A DNA stretch of 64,000 nucleotides from assembly GCF_027943255.1 (NCBI RefSeq), contig NC_072893.1, forward strand, positions 93,131,784 to 93,195,783, read 5' to 3'. The notes under the pieces are model-generated. The model made no database searches, was not told the DNA's origin, and saw only the letters and a program-made list of their open reading frames with translations. The first letter of the stretch is position 1. The number at the start of each line of letters is the position of its first letter. Positions 11,160-22,624 of this stretch are shown piece after piece. This stretch comes from Anastrepha obliqua (taxonomy: Eukaryota > Arthropoda > Insecta > Diptera > Tephritidae). The position numbers and the translations under genes were made by a program.

Positions 11160-13750
11160 TACAGCAATTCGACTGTCAGGAATTTGTGAATAAATTGGAG
11201 CATGCCTCATGAAATTGCTAAGTTAAGGCCGTAATTCTCCCTAGACTCTGACCGGTATTCTCTGAGGGTTTTATATATCTTTTTTGTACAATCTAGACTT
11301 GATTACACTGCCTTCATTTGGAAACCGTATCATATTACTCCATAGAACGAGTACAAAACATATTCACTATATTTTCGCTCCATTTTAGAGAGTCTTTACC
11401 ATCTATGGATCGCGCTAGCAGCTAATAAATTTCAAACCTTTTCATAGCAGATTTGTCTTTCTTGCCTGCAATCTGAAGCTCTGAGTAAACCCCTTTTAAT
11501 ACCAGCCCTACCGGCAGAGAGCTTTGTTATAGTGTGTGCAGCTAAATTTTACACACACAAAAAAATCTTCCACGAGCAAAAAAAGTACTGTACAGGGGCA
11601 GTGGACTTAATGTTATACATATTGCCAAAAACAAAGTGATACCTGTTCACAGCTTTGATATGAATGTGGGGCTAGCGTAGGTAGTTGTTGGTGTTGCTCA
11701 TTTACATTTGCTTGCTTATGTGTTTGTGTTGTTGAGTAAAGTGGGCGCATCAGGGAGCAAGCATGGGTCAGCCAACATGCAAATGTGTGTGTGTGAATTA
11801 TGCAAAATGTGTCGTAGGATGTGGAGAAGTTAAAAATAGTTTTTGTATTATAATTCAATTTAACTCTCGCTCCGTGTGTGTTTTTTTTGGTCAAGCATAA
11901 TTTTTTTACCACACTAAGCCAGCAGAAAAAGTTTGCTCCTTTGTTGTCAGAACAAGTTAACTGTTTTTTCGGTGAAGCAAGAAAACTTGAGCTGCGGACC
12001 TTTTAACACAAATGTGCAAGGCGCCTTTTAAATTGGCCACACAACGCTGATTGCTTGAAAAAAGCGTGTGCCATTTTTTGGGTACTACATATTTATATAA
12101 AAAAGGGCACACAAACATAGAAATGGGCATGTATGTAAACAAATATCACTACAACATCTACTTGTGTATCAGCTAATTTTTTGTTACTCTGTTTCATAGT
12201 CACCTTTGGGATGTTTAGACGTCGCTTCATCGCCAACACTCCACTCATTCATAACTTTTGGTGTCTCAAACAGAAAAAAATAAATGAAAAAATATATAAA
12301 AAAAATAAACAAATAAAAATTCAAAAATGAAACGAGTGCCACGGGTCCACGTGAAAAGTTTAATGAATAAGTTTTAAACAATTCACGCTCTGTAAATCCC
12401 TCACCTTGGAACTTCCGACTGCTGCTGATTTCGACGCCACTCCAGTAAATGCACTACTATCCAAGTTTTTATCTGTATTTGAAGCGAGAGTTCGTAAAAT
12501 TCAATTTGTTCCAATGCTTAACGCTAAACTACAATTAACGCGTTGGAAAACTATTCTGAGTTGCAGCAACAAAATTAAACTACAGAAATTAAAATCATTT
12601 GCCGTGAGTGCTGCTGCCGGATGTTGCTGTCGACTTTTTCGAATTTATATGCATAATGGAGCTATTGTTGTTGTTATTCGCTAAAACCTTCCTTTCAGCA
12701 TTTACCCTTAACTCTTTCTATACCATCGCTACGCTCGCATACTTTGCGAACCATTGTAGTCTGTTATTTTTGCTGATTTTATAATTTTCAAAAGTATTAA
12801 AAGGAGATTTTGGTGCTTTCGAAAAGTTGCTTGTTTCCGCGCAATCCAACGAGCGTGCATTCAGCCAGCGTTTGAAAAGCTTTTCCACATTCACTGCAGT
12901 AGCACTTGCGAATTTGACTGTATGTATGTGTATGATAGTCGTATTGCATCTATGCAATTTTCATCAGTCAGTAACGAGCGCTTCTTTTGGAACAGAAATT
13001 AGTGTAGAATTTAGCAAACAGACATTCATATGTCAGAGGCTTAGGAAAAGGCTCAGCCAGAGATTATGCCAAACGGAAATAGTTTTAAATTCAACTAAAG
13101 TGATAATGAATCAAATAATTATGATAGTATGAAATGTGGAGGTGTCCACCAACTAACATCAATTATTTTAGTGCTCTTTTGCTTGGAAAACTATTTGTAC
13201 ATAAATAAAGAATTTTCGTTGGCACGCGTAGTAAATGCAAAAAATATATCTAGTATTAATTCTTGTGCACTGAATTTGTAATTCAAGCAAAGTTTGAGGG
13301 CGCGTGTGCTTGTGCGAGGTACGCCCTGCAGTGTATACTGGTTTTGATGAGGTGGTAAATATCAAAAAGGGTTTTCTATCAGCGCAATCTCCATGACAAA
13401 CAAAGGAAATTGTTGCACTTTATTTTTATTTCTTCTGCCTGTTTGTATGTATATTAAAAAGGTTGGTCTTGAAAATGAGCGAAATCGATTAATAAAAATG
13501 CCCTCCCCTATAAGTTAGTTTTCAAAAAATTAGTACAAATGATGAGCCCAACGAAATAAATACCACGGAAGTAAAATTTAAAAAATTCGTAGGTGGGTAA
13601 TTGTGTGCATCTCTGTCTAATCGGCAATATGTCTCACTGGCTTTATCTATGAATAACAGCCAACTCAAATTATATTTTATTAAAATTTGCGTGGGCATAC
13701 AAAGTTCGATCCGGACCGAAGTTAGCCTTGCTTAAAAATAAATACTTCTT
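11160..13750. other. Unannotated AT-rich stretch
   Basis: No protein family is recognisable. Open frames at 11613-11912 (minus), 12406-12684 and 12827-13132 are low-complexity or lack motifs and good starts. No repeat boundaries were found. Confidence 0.4.
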
Positions 13751-13825
13751 AGATTAATGAAACCAACCCAAGACAAGTCTTGTCGCGGTCCTGTGCTCCC
13801 GAGAGAAGTGAACAAGACAAATCAA
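13751..13825 (+). mobile_element. SINE-like family B, 3' fragment
   Basis: This segment matches 8531-8601 along its length with scattered substitutions, including GAAACCAAC and TGCTCCCGAG. Only the 3' part of the unit is visible here. Confidence 0.5.
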
Positions 13826-13869
13826 GAAAACCCTTCTATATTCACATGCCGGTGCCACGGTTCACATCG

Positions 13870-14840
13870 TGGGATCGGCTTCCATGATTAATCTTACATA
13901 GGCAATGATTAGTCTAACAATACGTGGAGGAAAACAGCCGTTTACGAGTGTCTTGAATGCTTCAGAAGAGATCGTGAGTCCATCGAGGATGATGTAGGGA
14001 GAACGTAGTGACAGGCCGGCGACATTAAAAACTGATGATATCATCAATAAAGTGAAAGAAAAGTTGATCAATAATCGCAAATTAACTATCAGACAGCTGA
14101 CAGAGTTCTTGAAAATTGCTGATGGATATGTTCATGACATTGTAGTTAAATATTTGGGTTTGCGCCGGGTTGCTGCAAAGTTGGTCCCAAAAGGCCTGAA
14201 TATTATGCAAAAAGGGATTGCGTTGATATCGCTAATGACATTATTTCCAAGACCGAATCCGACCCAACATTCATCGAACGCATCAGTACTGGAGACGAGG
14301 CGTAAGTTTATGAGTACGACACACAATCCAACCATCAAGCGAGTGAGTGGAGAGCTCCGAGTGGACCAAGACCTCAAAAAAGCACGTCGTTGTCAATCAA
14401 ACAAGAAAGTGATGCTCACGGTTTTTATGTATACCACGAGTTTTTGCTGAAGGTCAGACAGTTAATAAGGACTATTAGCTGGACGTTATGGGAAGGATTT
14501 TTGGAAAAATAACTAGTGCATCTTCCAACATGATAACGCACCGTCGCACAGTGCCATTAGCCATGAGTTTTTGACCAAGAACGAAACGAATACGAGTACC
14601 ATACCAGTCATCCAGTCCACCTGTTATGGTTCTCTGCAATTTTCTTCTGTTCGATCGAGTCAAAAAACCACTACCGGGAACCGCTTCGGTGTTTTAACGG
14701 CCGAAAGGAAGTGTTGAAAAAATAGAAGTCGGTTCTGATGGCTATACTGAAAATAGAGTTCCAGAAATGCTTCCAGAGTTGGGTTAAACGCTGGCATAAA
14801 AGCAGAGCTATCGTTTCTAAATCAGAATGAGTTCGAAATT
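13870..14840 (+). pseudogene. Degenerate mariner transposase (D,D34D type)
   Basis: Remnants of a mariner transposase run left to right. A helix-turn-helix linker region ends near DDIINKVKEKLINNRK (14029-14078). It is followed by TIRQLTEFLKIADGYVHDIV and YLGLRRVAAKLVPK (to about 14195), then a shifted remnant of the first catalytic block (near 14260-14340). SNKKVMLTVF lies at about 14395-14428. The block for HDNAPSHSA is readable at 14529-14560. FDRVKKPL is readable near 14648-14672, preceded by CNF where mariners usually have CDF, so the third catalytic Asp is lost. Stops and frameshifts are frequent. No terminal repeats could be found, so the boundaries are those of the coding relic. Confidence 0.75.
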
Positions 14841-15586
14841 ACTATTGTATAGCTAACATAAATCATACAGTGTGTACCGACTGTGCTAATAAGATGGGTC
14901 CTCGAAAGATGGACGAGAAGAACTTTCATTTAGCGACTTTACAACGCCTAAGAACTACTTATTTAGTAGTCTTCCGAGCGTATTTTATGTATTTCGACAA
15001 AACCTCGCTGGAGGAAATATAAATGGAAAAATATTCCGTATATTCTTGGATCTTTGGCCACAGTTGTCAAGATATGAGGAGTCAGAGAGTTACAATTCAG
15101 ACACATAAATTTGAAAAGTAATTTTTGTTACCCATTTCCACTACTCTATTTAGTTGTGCACTTGTATTCCGCCATCATAAACTATTTCATGCGAGATGCA
15201 GTTTTCACGTTTCTTGTCGCCACGATAAGTGCATTTTTCCCCACTTCCTTTCTACTTGTGTATGTGTATGTATTGGTTGTGCTGTTACTCTTTCTGTTGC
15301 TGATGGTGCTGGTACAAATACTTTTCAGCTGCCATAAAATAATAATAAACTAACCAAATTTACTGAGAAAAGTGGCAGCGCGGAAAAAATTTCAGCAAAA
15401 AATTAAATTTAGTTTACTAAGTTCGTTATTTCTCTTTCCTTTTATGACCCAATCGCTGGTCTTGCACCGAGTACTTTAGCGGCAGGAAGTAAACGACGGA
15501 CGAGAGAGCGGCTAAATCGGCTATATTGGAGTGACAGTGGAGGAGAGGGTAGCATTGCGGCTAAAATAAACTTATTTTAACAAGTT
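14841..15586. other. Unannotated stretch
   Basis: No gene or repeat is recognisable. The frames at 15111-15353 translate into low-complexity hydrophobic text. Confidence 0.35.
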
Positions 15587-15868
15587 TTATTTCGTTTTGC
15601 GCTTTACTTTTACTAATTTTTTCGCCAAGTTTCGTTTGAAGTTCCGCAGTTTCACAATTTTGCATCTGCGCCAATATTTTCCTGTGACTTTTCCACTTTT
15701 CTCCCCACTAAGTTCGCAATAATTTCGATCGTTGATTTTAGTTTTTATTTCGTTTTTGAAGTTATGATGGTCATTCAGCGGATTTTCATGTGATTCGTAG
15801 TTGTGCAGTTGGCGCTGCTGTAGCGCAGTGTGCGAATATTGGTTAAGTGAGATATTTGACTTAGCCAT
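15587..15868 (-). CDS. Hypothetical 93-aa basic protein
   Basis: This 93-codon frame starts at an ATG at 15868 on the minus strand and ends at a stop near 15587. The N-terminal half is rich in Asn, Gln and His. The C-terminal third is strongly basic (KLRNFKRNLAKKLVKVKRK), which could suggest nucleic-acid binding or be chance. No domain is recognised and no transposon signature is present. A first coding exon of a host gene is possible, but nothing nearby confirms it. Confidence 0.2.
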   Translation of the reverse strand: MAKSNISLNQYSHTALQQRQLHNYESHENPLNDHHNFKNEIKTKINDRNYCELSGEKSGKVTGKYWRRCKIVKLRNFKRNLAKKLVKVKRKTK

Positions 15869-18800
15869 CCAATCACCGGCTGGGACTTAAAATTTAATAT
15901 TTATAACTTAATTTTTACATTTTTTTGCACTTCTAGCCGGGATCGGAGAAGCAGTAGTTTTTTGGTTTATAGCGATGTTGAAAATATATGAATATTGTAT
16001 GCATATATACGAGTACACACATACACACTAGTTATAAATAGTATAAACTCAAATAAATTTTTCAATTGTGCTATGTTCGCGCCTAATTGAATTGATTCCT
16101 CATACTCATTAGAGCCACTTTCTTCCACGTTCTTCTAGTTCCAAAAAAAAAAAATTATCATCTCTTGGTTCATATTAAAACTTTTTTATTAATACTTGCC
16201 CTGCTTCGAAAACTACTTATAGCTGCAGCACGTACTAAAAAACCGCTGTTTCTTTTTAGTAAAGAACGATTTTTGGGGTATCTGGAAAATTTGAAGCCTG
16301 GTTTGGTGTTGTACTCGACCACTGCACTGTTTCTTATGTCATCTTAAATACACAAAATTAATTAAGCACGGAATAATTTATCCAGTAAATAAAAATACGT
16401 TTTTGATAGAAAATGGGTTATATTAAAAATTCGTCAATATAAATAAAAAGTTTCTGGTTTCTTCCAGAAAAAGTTCCTTCCTATAAAACCGGAGTTATAA
16501 ATTGTTGAAAATTAGTCGCCAAGCCCAAAATCGCAAAATATGTAAATTTAGATACTCCTTACTTTCCAAAGAAGAAAATCTAGGAAAACTTTTTCCTTTT
16601 TTTACTTCACTTTGCCCTTAATTTTACTTCAGCTACCGATAGTTGATCGCTAGTGCAAAATGTTTAATTACTTTGTTATGTCTCTGCAGTAGCCCTCGAA
16701 TTACTAGCCAATATATACAACCATGCTCGGTTCCCCATTACCGGAGCGACCCGGATTTGTAACCAGCCAGAGTCATCTACTTCAGCAGTATTCCTCAAAT
16801 ATGTATGTTGATAGAACAACAACAATGACATCCACCATTGTCTTCTACATTTACATTGAGAATAACTAAAATTGGCTGATTTGCATATTAATATTCAGAA
16901 GTTATTTAAAACTTAGAGGCCTTTTTGTTACAAAGATGAGTTCCGCAACACCTGCCAGTCGGGTTGAAAGTATTCTCTCTATGCATGTATGTACGAGTAT
17001 GCATAGCAACATGTGATAATCAAGAGCCGAGTATAAAAGCCAACTCCAGTATCCTGTTAAACAAGTTTAGCACAACTCGCATTAGTAAATTTTTAAAATG
17101 CCTTTATGGCACTCTTGCGAAAGTTCATATAATTAAAAGGGTACGTACTCGTATAAGACAGTTGAAGTTGAGTTTTTGGGTGGTTCAGATATAAATGTCA
17201 CGTTTAATGGATGCGCCAAACTGTGCACCAAAAGTACGAGAGATATTTTACAATGAGTATTTGTGTGAGGCATGGTGCTAATTAACGTGACATCACGCCG
17301 CAGTACTTTGAACCAAGTAGGTATTTTTGAAAGTTTAATATTTTTTAAATTTTAATAAACAATTTTTTTAGGTCATTTGCACTATTACTTAATTATTATA
17401 TAACATTTACTAAGGATGTATTAAAGTTGTTCAACTGTCTCTCATGTGAGGGCTTTAATAACAGCGCCACACAGTATGCAACAGTATATTTTAACACACA
17501 ACACTGCTACTAACTGGTATTGGTAAGAGAGGTGTCTGGCACAAGTAGGGTGAGTATAGAGCAAAGCCACCAGAAGAATGAGTATAAAGAACAAATATCT
17601 GCTGAAGTATTTTTCGCCACAGTAATGCCGCAAAGAAGTGAAATATGCTTTGTATGGGTTGAATGTTAAAAAGAAAAAAATAGTAACAAATACAAAAAAG
17701 TACAATAGTAAAATGCCTGTGAAACTTACCATAAAAATTGCTTTCTCCTTTAATAGACAAGGTTCAATTGTGTCCAAGCGTGTGTGAGTATCGCGTCAGT
17801 ATGCGAAGTGAGTGGCTAGCACTATGCAGCTGCTGTGCTTGTTGCTATTTTTATAGAACTTTTTCTCTCTTTCTTTTTTGCTGCTGGCGTATTTTGACTG
17901 TGTGCGAATTTATTTATATGTTTGATTGCATAGACATTATTTGCGTGCTTTAATTTTTGCTTCAACTTGTCGTAGTAGTGGTATTCTTGCAAAAAGTTTT
18001 TCGTTGTTACTGCAGTTGTTGTGTGTCATTAAATTGCGGCTAGAGTCATTCTCTGTGTATTTTTCAGCACTTGTTTTTTAGTTTTCTTTCTGCTGCCGCT
18101 GCAAATTGTATATATATATATATATATAAAAGAATGTATTTACAGCTGTGTTATTTGTATATATTTTTCGGCGCTGCTGTTGCGATTTTGCTTGCTTTAA
18201 ATGGCGTATTGAATGCAGACAGGCACGTAACGGGCTTTTTTCAAATGTTTTTAAAGAGAGTGGGGGAGGGCATCTCTTTTTATGTATGTGTAATTTTCCA
18301 TTGTACTTTTTAGGTATTTCTTTAAGAATTTTTAAATAAGCCAATTTTCCTTTATTTCATTGTATTGGAAAGTGGGTGAGGAGGCCCTTTTTATATTTGG
18401 TATAAATTTTTCAATTGACTTTTTAGGTACTTCTTTAAAAATTCTTAAACGTGCTAATTTTCCTTTATTTCATTGTATTGGATTCTTTTAATAACACTGA
18501 AATATTAAAGAATGTGAAATTATATATTTTTTTGCAGTTTAGAGCAAATAGAAAATGTGTGTGTGAACTAATAATAATTAAAGTGATATTTTTAGTAATT
18601 AAAATGTTTGCGCCATTAGTTTATTTATTATAGTGCATATGAAAAATTTTACAATATCAATTTTAGGGATAATTGAGGTGGGTAAGTGGTGAAGCAGCAG
18701 TCCCGATGAAGTTGTTGTCCAAAATTTCGACAATTGAACCTATGCTACCGTATTTGTACTGTCACTTCAGCAGAATTTTCCAAATATTTTTGGATGAAGT

Positions 18801-20027
18801 CTTATAAAGTTACAACGGCAACAATATTAATAACAATATTCCACTATGAACTTGCCCGTCTTCAATTATGTTACACTACTAAGTTGCTGAAGTAAGACTG
18901 TTTATTGTCAAACATTTCAGTGATTTCTTCCAGTGACTTTTGGTGCCTTCTACCTTCAGAAATATGTGCACATGACCCGTCTGAGATGACAACTTTTTCT
19001 CATGTGGTCGCTATATTCCATTCCAAAAGAGAACAGAGAACAAATAAAGTGAACAAAATTATACACAGCAACGCACCAAGCAAGTGCAAAACAAAGTGGA
19101 GGACGCGAGGTGAATCTTGTGGGCGAGTTAAGCCTTTTGTGTTTTTGTCACACATTTCATATTTTTTAATTTCTCATTTCAGTTCTCGATTTTGGTAAAG
19201 CACCGCCGTTTAGTTTCAGCCTCGATTTTTGTAAATTTTAATTTCTTTAGTCTATGCTGTCTGAGCACATTTTTAAACGATTTTTTATTACAAAAACTTA
19301 AACTTGAAAGTGACAAATACTTTAGTAAATAATTTTATTCGCTTGTTATTTATTGGTTTTGTTCTATGGATCTTTAACTTTCTAAAAGTCACACAAGGTC
19401 TTCAGTTTTCGCGGCCGAATTTGGTTTTGTGATTATACGAAAATCGCGTGAAAGAGGAAAAGGCTGCGCGAAAGATGCGAAAAAGAAAAAAAATCAAAAC
19501 AAGAATGTGGCTGTAAACGAGTTTTTGTGGTTTGTATGTGGTGGCTATTGTTTGTGCTGTTGCAATGGAGCAGCACTGCAGCAACACCAACTATGTAAAC
19601 AGTGCATAAGCTACAAGCCAGTTGCAACGCAGGCATCCGCTGGCCGATTGGAAGCTGTGTGCAACCGACCACGAAACTGGTTTTTCCGCAGAGCGAGCAC
19701 TGTAAAGGTACAGAGAAAGAAGGAAAGGAAGACGAAACAATCAAGTAACGATTCCTATTGTTGCTAGTGGTGGGAAAGAGGAGGAAAACAGAAAAGAATT
19801 TGAAAATACAAAAATGTAAAGTCGAAGTATTTAAAAGGCAAACATGCACGCGCACACTTAACATACACTCACACACTCGCACATTCGCTTTCTGATTTTC
19901 ATGCGCGTGTAGCTGAGCTGCGTTTTTTCTTTGGCTCTGGTTTGGGGCGCACTATTATTTACCCGGGTTAGTTATGCAGCTAATGTTGTTTGGTATTGCT
20001 GCCATTTCGTTTTGCTTTTGTTTTTAA
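15869..20027. other. Unannotated AT-rich stretch with simple repeats
   Basis: No gene is recognised. The stretch contains a (TA)10 run at 18109-18128. Two similar segments lie near 18300-18345 and 18420-18470, where text such as TTTTAGGTA(T/C)TTCTTTAA and TTTTCCTTTATTTCATTGTA recurs, indicating a local duplication of about 120 bp. Open frames at 19429-19767 and 19433-19882 (minus) overlap and look compositional. Confidence 0.4.
18109..18128. repeat. (TA)10 microsatellite
   Basis: Perfect TA dinucleotide run. Confidence 0.9.
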
Positions 20028-20029
20028 TA

Positions 20030-20922
20030 CACTCCTCACAAAAATTAAGGGAGCAAGAAAAAAATTCAAATTTTTTCAGGTTTTTTGACGGACTGTATCT
20101 ATGTGAAAAATGATCGTACCAGAAATTTAAAAAAAGCATTTTGAAGCTCCAGGGCTCTACTTTTCGAATCCGTGGAGCAAAAATTTTGCCAGGCCACGGT
20201 TTCAACGCAATCTGAAAAAGTATGACGAAAAAAAAATTTTCCAAATTTTTATCTTTCTTTCTTGGGCTCCACGGGCTTGAAAAAAATTTTTTCGATAAAG
20301 CGATCATATGGACCAGAAAGCCTGATTATTCAGCTTCATTTTCCTTTTTTTAAATTCTTCCTACGTCCATGTGTCACGGAGATATCCGGAATTGAACAAG
20401 AAAGGACCCTTTTGTCCTCAAGCAGCGATATCTCGACAACGAATGGTCGCATCGGAAATTGGAGGACGGTTTTGGAATCTGCAATAAATTCCCCATAAAA
20501 TTCCGTGTAGACGTTTCACGGCGAAATTTTTTTTTTCTTTCAGTACTTCCCTGCAAAAAGTGGAAAAAATTGAATTTTTCTCTTGATTTGGAAAATCGGC
20601 TGTATCACCGCAAATATTGAGCATTGAGCAACGGTTTTCAGGGTTTTTTTCACCTTAATGTATCCTTAATAACCCTGTAAATTTTTAGATTGATCCACTG
20701 AACCGTTTTTCCGGGCCGATCAATCAAAATTTTTAAAAAAATTAAAGGAACAAGATGTTTACCCTTAAACATTTTGTAATTTTTTTGAAATGGAAAAATC
20801 TTTTTTTCTCTCACTTTTTTTCTCAATTCTGCACCAGATACTGCATTAGTTCAAAAAAAGAAAGACAAAAAAAAATTTCGAAAATTTTCGAAAAAAAAAT
20901 TTTTTTTTTGAAAAAATTTTTT
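20030..20922 (+). repeat. Left terminal inverted repeat of the Tc1 element
   Basis: This arm matches the right arm (22625-23517) in inverse complement with few differences, for example near 20274, 20324, 20660 and 20768. It is rich in A and T runs and ends inside a homopolymeric A/T tract, so its inner border is approximate. Confidence 0.85.
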
Positions 20923-21263
20923 GAATTTTTTTTTTTTTTTTTTTCTTTTTTCATAAAGTTATAGCCTATCAACAAAGCATAAAAAAAGGTCTACACCTTA
21001 ATTTTCGTATTAAAAAATTTATCGAACAAATTAAAAGTTGATACCCCCAAGGCAGGTCGAATATTCGTTTTACGAATATTGGAGCAATTAATTTTTCTGC
21101 GTTACACAAAGTGTCTAAAAAACAGTTTTTTTAAGACTATCCTGCTTTCTTGGTTAAAAAAACCAAACAACAGTTTTTGTCAAAACTCGAGATTTTTAAA
21201 TTTTTGGTAAAAAAAAATTAATTCAAAGTTTTCGCAAACTTAATTTTTTTTTAATTTTTCATC

Positions 21264-22328
21264 ATGCCTCGCCGGCATTTATCCGCGCCAGAAGTCGCTC
21301 GATTAGTGACTCTTGTAGAAGAAGGTCACACTTATCGTGAAGTTGGGCAACAACTGAACGTTAGCTCCTCTGTCGTATCTCGGGCTTATAATCGGTATTT
21401 GGAAACGGATGGCTATGAACGACGAGCTGGACAAGGTCGTCGTCGCGTGACCACCCCTCGCGATGATCGAACGATCGTTCGACGTGTTCGTCAAGAACCG
21501 TTTATTCCTGCAAACGTTGTCGCCCGGAATGTTCCAAACCGTCAACAACAACGACAACGACAACAGCAACGGCAACGACGACAACAGCCGCGGAACGTTT
21601 CTGTTCAAACGATTCGAAATCGTCTCCGTGAGGCTGGAGTGCGAACAAGAAGGGCTGCCCGAGTTCCGATGTTGACAACCGCGCATTGTCGTGCCCGGTT
21701 GGCTTACGCTCGCCAACACGCTAATTGGACCATGAGGCAATGGAACAATGTTCTGTTTTCTGATGAGTGTCGAGTTTGCTTGTATGGTAATGACCGAAGA
21801 TCCCGAGTTTGGCGTCGTCGGGGAGAGCGATTTTCACGAAACTTCACTCAGTCCGTAGCTGCTTATAATGGAGGATCAATAATGGTTTGGGGAGGAGTTT
21901 CACGGTTCACGCGAACTCCTTTGGTTATTATCCGCCAAAATCTGAATGCTAGACGTTACATTGACGACATCTTGCGACCCGTTGTCTTGCCTCTACGGCA
22001 AAACACTAGGGGATTCATTTTTATGCAAGACAATGCTCGCCCTCACACAGCAAACATCACCCGTCAGTTTTTTGGAAGACACGAAATAACGTTGTTGAGG
22101 CATCCAGCGATGAGCTCTGATCTTAACCCAATCGAGCATGTCTGGGATATCCTGAAGCGTCGATTACGTCGGTTTCACCCCAACATTAAAACCTTACCTG
22201 CATTAGAGCGGGCGTTAGTTGAAACGTGGCGACGGATTCCGCAGAGAATGATTCGAAACTGCATTTCGAATATGCCTCAAAGGTTGCAGGCTGTTAAGAG
22301 GAACAGAGGTGGCAATACGCGGTATTAG
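21264..22328 (+). CDS. Tc1-family transposase, intact, 354 aa
   Basis: This enzyme would cut out and reinsert its own transposon at TA sites. The N-terminal third is a paired-like bipartite helix-turn-helix DNA-binding region (about residues 1-130), with a GRRR motif at 58-61 in the usual linker position. The catalytic core carries D167 (LFSDECR), D256 (MQDNARPHT) and E291 (LNPIEHVWD). There are exactly 34 residues between the last two, the D,D34E spacing of the Tc1 family. GGSIMVWGG at 203-211 is another family hallmark. The length fits the usual 340-360 aa. The start ATG follows an A/T tract (ATC-ATG), and no upstream in-frame ATG is needed to include the HTH. An oddity is the Gln/Arg repeat at 93-108, inserted between the two HTH subdomains. 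No stop or frameshift is present, so activity is plausible but untested. Confidence 0.95.
   Translation: MPRRHLSAPEVARLVTLVEEGHTYREVGQQLNVSSSVVSRAYNRYLETDGYERRAGQGRRRVTTPRDDRTIVRRVRQEPFIPANVVARNVPNRQQQRQRQQQRQRRQQPRNVSVQTIRNRLREAGVRTRRAARVPMLTTAHCRARLAYARQHANWTMRQWNNVLFSDECRVCLYGNDRRSRVWRRRGERFSRNFTQSVAAYNGGSIMVWGGVSRFTRTPLVIIRQNLNARRYIDDILRPVVLPLRQNTRGFIFMQDNARPHTANITRQFFGRHEITLLRHPAMSSDLNPIEHVWDILKRRLRRFHPNIKTLPALERALVETWRRIPQRMIRNCISNMPQRLQAVKRNRGGNTRY

Positions 22329-22330
<2 letters not shown>

Positions 22331-22398
<68 letters not shown>
22331..22398. repeat. (CA)34 microsatellite
   Basis: A perfect CA run begins three bases after the transposase stop codon, inside the Tc1 element. 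Such a long pure run probably expanded after, or just before, insertion. Confidence 0.95.
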
Positions 22399-22401
<3 letters not shown>

Positions 22402-22624
22402 TTTAGAGAATGAGTTTGGAGTCTCAAAATACTGTGGAAGTGACGAGCCACGGGGTCTCATTCTCTGAGAAAACCACACACATACACGTGCGTAAGCACA
22501 AAAGAAGCGTGAATCCGACCGAGCAACCTCCACGTGGTGCGCTTTGGGTAACGCAAATGCCGGCGGTGGATGTTCCAATCCACTTTTATGTGGAATAATT
22601 TCAGTATTTGACTCAAATTTAAAA
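22399..22624. other. Unique internal DNA of the Tc1 element
   Basis: This non-repeat segment between the CA run and the right inverted repeat has a 62-codon frame at 22410-22598 that lacks any known motif. It is probably non-coding. Confidence 0.4.

Noticed and set aside
17280..17300. Possible further copy of the ACGTCACGCCA motif
   Set aside because: It reads ACATCACGCCG, with two mismatches, and stands alone.
19402..19882. Overlapping 62- to 149-codon frames on both strands
   Set aside because: They are low-complexity (Ser/Phe/Leu or Lys/Cys rich), mutually overlapping and without domain text.
20262..20624. Several open frames in the Tc1 arms (also mirrored at 22923-23285)
   Set aside because: The same peptides appear in both inverted repeats on opposite strands. 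They are by-products of repeat sequence and not genes.
22215..22578. Minus-strand frames rich in Cys-Val repeats
   Set aside because: They translate the (CA)34 microsatellite and the antisense of the transposase gene.
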